Shown here: positions 59,755 through 64,000 of the stretch, piece by piece
How positions within the stretch are numbered: position 1 is the first letter of the stretch
Layout: each line of letters starts with the position of its first letter
NCBI RefSeq assembly: GCF_022763345.1
Contig: NZ_JALEGS010000049.1
Location: 1-64,000, forward strand
Origin: Phaeodactylibacter sp.
GTDB lineage: Bacteria; Bacteroidota; Bacteroidia; Chitinophagales; Saprospiraceae
Direction of reading: 5' to 3'
Length of the DNA stretch: 64,000 nt
The notes under the pieces: model-generated
What the model saw: the letters and a program-made list of their open reading frames with translations, nothing else
What the model was told of the DNA's origin: nothing
Databases searched by the model: none
Program-made: the position numbers and the translations under genes

Positions 59755-61026
59755 TTAGGTTTCAAACGTCAGAGGATTAAGTTGCTCAATTAGGAGCGAG
59801 CATATACCTCGCAGCTGGATATTGCAAAGATTTGAAGTGCTTAATATACGTATTAGTTCGTCAATGCCCACCCAAAACTGATTTTGCCGGATAGGAAAAC
59901 CATAGTCTACTTCAATAAGCTGGAACTCGAATTCGTGGTTGATGAATCGCCCCCCTTCATCAGATTGAGCAAACCTGGCCAAAGGAGGAGGAAGGCTGTC
60001 GATTTCCGGGGCGTGAGTGTCCTCCGGATAAAAAAGAAAAGAAGTTGATATCGAAAAAGAAGAGGCTGTACCTTTCTCCTCTTCTACAGTAAGCAGAAAT
60101 ACGCGTTGCCCGGATAAGTCGCTGCAAAGCAGTATGGCTTTTCCTTTTCCCTCAGCGCTCCAAAGTGGCTGCGTCCATCTTTGTACTTCCCGGTGGTTGG
60201 TCTCAATTTGGTAGAGCCCGACTTCCTGATCGTTTTTGTTAATGCGTATCGCCTGGTCTTCCATGGAGAAGGCACTTGATTGATCAATCGGAATGAACTT
60301 GTTCCTGCAATAAACGGGTTGGCTCTTTCTTAAGTAGTACTCCAGTATTGCTGACGACTGATTTTGTTTAGGCTGCGCGCTTTGACCAGATAGAGAATCC
60401 CAATTAAAAATAGCAATAAGGGAGCGTAAATCGGTATTGAGGATGAAATCCATTTTTACTGCTTCAGCCAGGACAGACAGCGGGAGCCAAATATAGGTAT
60501 CCGCTGTTTCCAGCAGGGAGCTGACAAGCGCAAAATTGTGCCACTTTGTTTTTTGGTAATAGCGTTTTCCAAGGTCAAGCTGATTGGTGGAATGAAAGCC
60601 CGTTACATAATGGTGACCGGAATAGAGATAATCCAGATAAGGGTTTTTCTTTCCGTTGTGAAGGCGGAGAAAATTTGCAGGCGTGGACTGAATGGTGGGG
60701 CCCAGTTGTATGACCCCGGTGTTTCCCGGTTCAATTCGGGCCTGGGTAAGCACATAAGGGTCCCTGCTGTTTTTCGAGGGACAGATAATAAGCCCCGTAA
60801 GAGCGCTTTGAGGCTGGAAAAGATAAAGCGTATCAGAATCGGCCTTCGCATCATTCACACCAATTACATGAAAAAAGCCTCCTGTTCTGTGCGAAAGCAT
60901 TCCGTCTTTAATCAGCCACTCCTCCTGAGCGTCAAAGGAAGCCCGTTGTATACGAAAGGAGGATGTATTTAGCGTTTCTGATAAAAAAAATTGTAATTCC
61001 TCAATTGTTTTGGCAGTTCTAGGCAT
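59755..61026 (-). CDS. NDP-hexose 2,3-dehydratase-like protein (EvaA/TylCVI family)
   Basis: The 423-residue protein shows the family hallmark VLTQARIEPGNTGVIQLGPTIQSTPANF at about 91-118, followed by PYLDYLYSG. A second, related half (EVQRWTQPLWSAEGKGKAILL, about 285) is more diverged and keeps less of the QAxxEPG motif. Family members remove the 2-OH of NDP-4-keto-6-deoxyhexoses to make 2,6-dideoxysugars. The usual partner genes (2-reductase, glucose-1-P thymidylyltransferase) are not in the window. It overlaps the upstream GT61-like gene by 8 nt. The pair is more AT-rich than its surroundings, suggesting transfer. Confidence 0.75.
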   Translation of the reverse strand: MPRTAKTIEELQFFLSETLNTSSFRIQRASFDAQEEWLIKDGMLSHRTGGFFHVIGVNDAKADSDTLYLFQPQSALTGLIICPSKNSRDPYVLTQARIEPGNTGVIQLGPTIQSTPANFLRLHNGKKNPYLDYLYSGHHYVTGFHSTNQLDLGKRYYQKTKWHNFALVSSLLETADTYIWLPLSVLAEAVKMDFILNTDLRSLIAIFNWDSLSGQSAQPKQNQSSAILEYYLRKSQPVYCRNKFIPIDQSSAFSMEDQAIRINKNDQEVGLYQIETNHREVQRWTQPLWSAEGKGKAILLCSDLSGQRVFLLTVEEEKGTASSFSISTSFLFYPEDTHAPEIDSLPPPLARFAQSDEGGRFINHEFEFQLIEVDYGFPIRQNQFWVGIDELIRILSTSNLCNIQLRGICSLLIEQLNPLTFET

Positions 61027-61933
61027 AGGTCTTAATCAGTTTATCGAATTGAAACTCAAGAAAACTAGGGAAATTAGTCTCTGTGAGGCGTTCAACCAGG
61101 AATAATTTTAAGATGCAGCAATAGTTATAGATATGGAAAGAGCCCTTGCCCATAGGATTGACCATGAGGACCAGGCTTCCCGGCTTTAACCAAAGCATAT
61201 TGGCAAGGTCCGCCCCCCGTATGGCAACGATCCCATCAGCTTTATGGAAGGTATGAATCTGCTCAACTAGCGAATATTTTCCAGGCTCGTAGATGGTGGC
61301 GGAGATTTCCTGTTCCCGTAATAATTTCATACCCTCTTCCAGGTGCAGCATTGATCTGCGGGAATTGCCGTATCCTTTTTTTCGGGCCTGACCGTTTTCA
61401 CTATAATAAGCAGGCATCTCTGAACGCTTGAGCAGTAGCATCCCCGCTGATGGCACCGTTTCCAAGTCATTAATTCTGGACAGTATCGCATCTCTGACAC
61501 TAAGCAGGTCTTTTTTGAGTTGAAGGCTCTGCCGAGAGATTGCAATGCTTCGGCGCACTCTTTTCGGGAATTTTCTGGTATTGCGTATGGACAAATCCGT
61601 TACGAACCGCCGTCTCCAGACTAGGAAAAAAAAGCTTCGCCTGAGCAGAATGTCCCACCTGGGTACAATAATGACATCTTCAGCATTGGTTGCTCTGTTG
61701 TTTTCTATTCGGTATTGAATTGAAAATAAATCAGCGATCTCTTCAATCAGGTCATTCATCACCGGGCCGCAGTCCTCAAAAACGAACCTGGAGGAATATT
61801 CTGGACGGGATTTAGTAACCTTAAGGATATGATTCAGTGATGGAAGGAGATAACCCAGCATGAAATGCCAATAATGCTCCTTTGATCCGCCCTTTTCACC
61901 TTTCTGAAGGTAGGATAATTTTATTTCGTGCAT
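61019..61933 (-). CDS. GT61-like glycosyltransferase
   Basis: The 304-residue protein has the C-terminal GT61 (DUF563) pattern: VEQIHTFHKADGIVAIRGADLANMLWLKPGSLVLMVNP. Its Arg replaces the usual His of the AxHGA motif, which is notable. The N-terminal half is basic and loosely conserved (YWHFMLGYLLPSLNHIL, VIIVPRWDILL). It would transfer a sugar in surface polysaccharide synthesis, using perhaps the deoxysugar made with the help of the next gene (inference). It overlaps that gene by 8 nt, forming a two-gene unit. Confidence 0.7.
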   Translation of the reverse strand: MHEIKLSYLQKGEKGGSKEHYWHFMLGYLLPSLNHILKVTKSRPEYSSRFVFEDCGPVMNDLIEEIADLFSIQYRIENNRATNAEDVIIVPRWDILLRRSFFFLVWRRRFVTDLSIRNTRKFPKRVRRSIAISRQSLQLKKDLLSVRDAILSRINDLETVPSAGMLLLKRSEMPAYYSENGQARKKGYGNSRRSMLHLEEGMKLLREQEISATIYEPGKYSLVEQIHTFHKADGIVAIRGADLANMLWLKPGSLVLMVNPMGKGSFHIYNYCCILKLFLVERLTETNFPSFLEFQFDKLIKTYA

Positions 61934-62009
61934 AACATTAGAACCTTACATGTTACAATTGCTTAAACGGTTAAACAAGCCAAAATCGCTTACCAAATAA
62001 GTGTAAGGA

Positions 62010-62057
62010 GCACCAAGGCAAAAGGCGCACAGCTTTATCTTGGTGCCTTTTGTTTTC
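62010..62057 (+). terminator. plus-strand terminator-like hairpin
   Basis: GCACCAAG (62010-62017) pairs with CTTGGTGC (62039-62046) across a 21-nt loop, followed by CTTTTGTTTTC. No plus-strand gene is upstream. It lies in the 287-nt gap between the GT61-like gene and nadD, which holds nothing else I can name. Confidence 0.35.
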
Positions 62058-62220
62058 AGGAAAGGAGCCTGGATTATTTTAAGTCAAGAGACAAATATTT
62101 CAAAGGTGAAAATAAATTAAATGGTATACACCAGCAAGTCTTTGCAATAGCTTAACCGACTTTTGACTTGTGAAAGCTAAAATTTGAATATTGCGGGTTG
62201 AGGCTATGCTTGGTAGGTAT

Positions 62221-62802
62221 TCAACGATAAATAGCAACCTCCTCGAGGTACTGATATACAGCATCAGGCACCAGGTACTGCACGGACTGCCCGGCTTTCA
62301 GGCAATTGCGGATGTAGCTGGCGGAAATCTGCATCAGTGGTGCTTCCACAATTTTAATACTTGGGTGCTGCTGCAAGTCGCCCAAGTCATGGCTGGGGCG
62401 CTGGTAAACAAAGATTTCGTGGTCACGGAGCAGCAGCTCGTAGTTTTTCCATTTGTGCAAAGTCGCCAGATTGTCACCGCCCATAATGAGCACAAATTGC
62501 CGGTTGGGGTATTTTTCTTTCAGGTAGGAGAGGGTGTCTACAGTATAGGAAGGTTGGGGTAGTCCAAACTCAACATCAGAAGCTTTTAGCTTTGGATTGT
62601 CGCCAATAGCCAGCCGAACGAGGTGCAGCCGGTCGTGGTCTCGGGCGAGCGTCTTTTTGGGCTTTAGTGGGTTGTGGGGAGAAACGACCATCCACACCTC
62701 CTCCAGGTCGGTTTGTGTGGCCATATAGTTGGCGATGATCATGTGTCCAACGTGGACCGGGTTGAAAGAGCCAAAGAAGAGCCCCACTTTTGGTATGCTC
62801 AT
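62221..62802 (-). CDS. nadD: nicotinate-nucleotide adenylyltransferase
   Basis: NadD adenylates nicotinate mononucleotide in NAD synthesis. The 193-residue protein has GLFFGSFNPVHVGHMIIANYM (nucleotidyltransferase HxGH), MVVSPHNPLKPKKTL, FVLIMGGDNLATLHKW and MQISASYIRNCLKAGQSVQYLVPDAVYQYL in pieces (ISxTxIR region). It follows the lipoprotein gene by 10 nt on the minus strand. Confidence 0.95.
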   Translation of the reverse strand: MSIPKVGLFFGSFNPVHVGHMIIANYMATQTDLEEVWMVVSPHNPLKPKKTLARDHDRLHLVRLAIGDNPKLKASDVEFGLPQPSYTVDTLSYLKEKYPNRQFVLIMGGDNLATLHKWKNYELLLRDHEIFVYQRPSHDLGDLQQHPSIKIVEAPLMQISASYIRNCLKAGQSVQYLVPDAVYQYLEEVAIYR

Positions 62803-62812
62803 GGTTGTAGGT

Positions 62813-63262
62813 TTATTCTTGCATCATTTCCCGGACCAGGCTATCGGGGAGTTGCTCCAGAATATCATTGTCGATTTGTATCTCATCCTGAGGCGCATCA
62901 ACCAGCCATTGGCCATTGAGCTTTACCAGATGGTAGTCGGAAGTATAGCGCTCGTATTGATCTTCGAGTACGCACTGACATCGCAAGGTATCTCCTTCGC
63001 CCATACAGTTGACAGACAGAAATCGGGTATGGAAAAGCGTACTGTCGGGTTCTTCTTCCACAATAGCCTTCAGTTCATCCAGCCAGGCTTGTCCCGCAGG
63101 CGTGCTAAGCGCTTTCGCTTTTTCAAGCAGGTTTTTGTCTACCAAACCCTGGTATTGTTTCAAGACGGCTTCTGGATCATTGGGAGGAGGAGGGGCCTCA
63201 CTGCCACAGCTCCACAGAAGTGCCGTAATGATCATCCCGAACCATAAGTTGCTGTATTTCAT
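62813..63262 (-). CDS. small lipoprotein of unknown function
   Basis: The 149-residue protein has a lipoprotein signal (FGMIITALLWSCGSE, lipid-modified Cys19), a Pro-rich linker (APPPPNDPE) and a small alpha/beta domain (PEAVLKQYQGLVDKNLLEKAKAL, then RYTSDYHLVKLNGQWLVD). The layout recalls DUF4878/NTF2-like lipoproteins, in which a helix pair is followed by a sheet ending in NGxWxV. The fold call is tentative and the function unknown. It is in tandem with nadD. Confidence 0.75.
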   Translation of the reverse strand: MKYSNLWFGMIITALLWSCGSEAPPPPNDPEAVLKQYQGLVDKNLLEKAKALSTPAGQAWLDELKAIVEEEPDSTLFHTRFLSVNCMGEGDTLRCQCVLEDQYERYTSDYHLVKLNGQWLVDAPQDEIQIDNDILEQLPDSLVREMMQE

Positions 63263-63317
63263 GTTGTGTTTGGTTGTGGGTTAGGATCGCTTCAGGCCAG
63301 GCAAATATCTGAGGCCC

Positions 63318-63360
63318 TGCAAAAACAAAGGCGAGCCATTGCTGAACAATAGCTCGCCTT
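63318..63360 (-). terminator. intrinsic terminator after dnaN
   Basis: On the minus strand AAGGCGAGC (63352-63360) pairs with GCTCGCCTT (63328-63336), with ATTG/CAAT continuing inside, followed by TGTTTTTG. It ends the dnaN transcript. Confidence 0.8.
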
Positions 63361-63375
63361 GAGAGCATCAGGAAT

Positions 63376-64000
63376 TTAGTTGCTCAGCATCACCGGCATG
63401 ACCAGCATCAGGATTTCTTCGCCCTCGGTTTCTTCCGCAGGCACCATAATGCCAGCGCGGGTGGAAGTGGAGAGTTCAATTTTCACTTCATCACTTTCCA
63501 GTACGCCGAGCATTTCCACCAGGAATTTGGCATTAAAGCCGATTGTCAGCGGCTCACCTTCGTAGGTGCAGGCAAGTTGTTCCGTAGCTTCATTGGAAAA
63601 GTCGAGGTCCTGAGCAGAGATCGTCAGGCTGCCGTCATTGATATTCAGGATAACCTGGTTGGTTGTTTTATTGGCGTAGATGGCAATCCGCTTGAGAGAG
63701 TTTTGGAAATCCGATCGTGACAGGCTCAGTGTATTTGGATTATCTACGGGGATTACCGCGTTGTAGTCCGGGTACCGCGCATCGATAAGGCGGCAGACCA
63801 GCTGTGTGTCTCCAAACGAGAAAAAGGCATTGGCATTATTAAAGGCAATGTCAATGTCTTCATTTTCCGGAAGGCTGCCTTTGAGCAGGTTCAGGGCTTT
63901 TTTGGGAACGATGAAAGAAGTGGAAACCTCGCCACCAATTTCATTGAAAGTATACTTCACCAGTTTGTGGGCGTCTGTAGCGACCAGGATTAGTTTGTTG
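63376..64000 (-). CDS. dnaN: DNA polymerase III sliding clamp, 3' part (truncated by window end)
   Basis: About 208 residues of the C-terminal half of the beta clamp are present; the reading frame stays open to base 64000 (upstream residues KLILVATDAHKLVKY), so the gene starts outside the window. Landmarks are FIVPKKALNLLKG, CRLIDARYPDYNAVIPVDN, FQNSLKRIAIYANKTTNQV, GFNAKFLVEMLG and the end LMLVMPVMLSN, matching the usual MPVRL-type C-terminus. The clamp tethers DNA polymerase III to DNA. A Met at 63960 is internal and not the start. Confidence 0.96.
   Translation of the reverse strand, partial: NKLILVATDAHKLVKYTFNEIGGEVSTSFIVPKKALNLLKGSLPENEDIDIAFNNANAFFSFGDTQLVCRLIDARYPDYNAVIPVDNPNTLSLSRSDFQNSLKRIAIYANKTTNQVILNINDGSLTISAQDLDFSNEATEQLACTYEGEPLTIGFNAKFLVEMLGVLESDEVKIELSTSTRAGIMVPAEETEGEEILMLVMPVMLSN

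Noticed and set aside
1..64000. tRNA genes, rRNA genes, CRISPR arrays, insertion sequences or prophage
   Set aside because: No T-loop-like motif in a cloverleaf context, no regular repeat-spacer series, and no transposase, integrase or phage structural protein was seen.

Overview
The window reads as chromosomal DNA from a member of the Bacteroidota. By overall flavour it is most likely a Saprospiria/Lewinella-type marine or soil bacterium, but that lineage guess is inference. The phylum call rests on a SusC/SusD outer-membrane pair, type IX secretion sorting domains (two type B, one type A), TPR-HTH and TPR-kinase/LytTR regulators, few visible Shine-Dalgarno sequences, and several -7 elements of the Bacteroidota type (TAnnTTTG). 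Coding density is high and base composition looks even by eye, except for a more AT-rich two-gene stretch near 59.7-61.9 kb. I found no tRNA, rRNA, CRISPR array, insertion sequence or prophage.

About 1.1-15.9 kb, minus strand: one long [NiFe]-hydrogenase locus. In transcription order it holds a TetR regulator, hydrogenase small and large subunits (group 2a / cyanobacterial HupSL / mycobacterial Huc type, with no Tat signal), a maturation protease, two unrecognised small proteins, a TPR protein, hypA, hypB, hypF, hypC, hypD, hypE, a group III truncated haemoglobin, a cytosolic six-bladed NHL propeller and a bifunctional-nuclease family protein. Many genes overlap or nearly touch. Two structured intergenic regions and an 11-bp element shared by the hupS and hypB upstream regions suggest coordinated control.

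About 16-35.8 kb: a 55-residue small ORF, pirin, a TPR/LuxR-type regulator, rpsU, two tandem giant SprB-repeat type IX secretion proteins, then housekeeping genes (pssA, rsmI, tatA, rfaE2, Nif3-like and its zinc-ribbon partner) mixed with less well-known membrane and TPR proteins.

About 35.8-46.2 kb: a DUF547 lipoprotein, a prokaryotic ionotropic-glutamate-receptor-like channel divergent from a SusC/SusD operon, a BCCT osmolyte transporter with a UspA protein, and a voltage-gated-type potassium channel carrying a C-terminal zinc ribbon.

About 46.6-50.4 kb is the most novel-looking part. A LytTR response regulator and a soluble TPR histidine kinase flank an unannotated 47-residue peptide gene. 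The peptide has a charged leader, a double-glycine site and a short Cys-containing C-terminus, which is the layout of a peptide signalling or ribosomal-peptide system. Just downstream lie two tandem ~60-nt transcription units, each made of an identical 19-nt 5' block and a different intrinsic terminator; these are candidate twin small RNAs.

About 50.5-64 kb: a GluQ-like synthetase, a secreted depolymerase/esterase, an ECF sigma / anti-sigma / periplasmic-sensor cassette, a YifB/ComM ATPase, a radical SAM/SPASM protein, DUF2851, a likely acquired pair (NDP-hexose 2,3-dehydratase-like and GT61-like), nadD, a lipoprotein and the 3' part of dnaN, which runs off the window.
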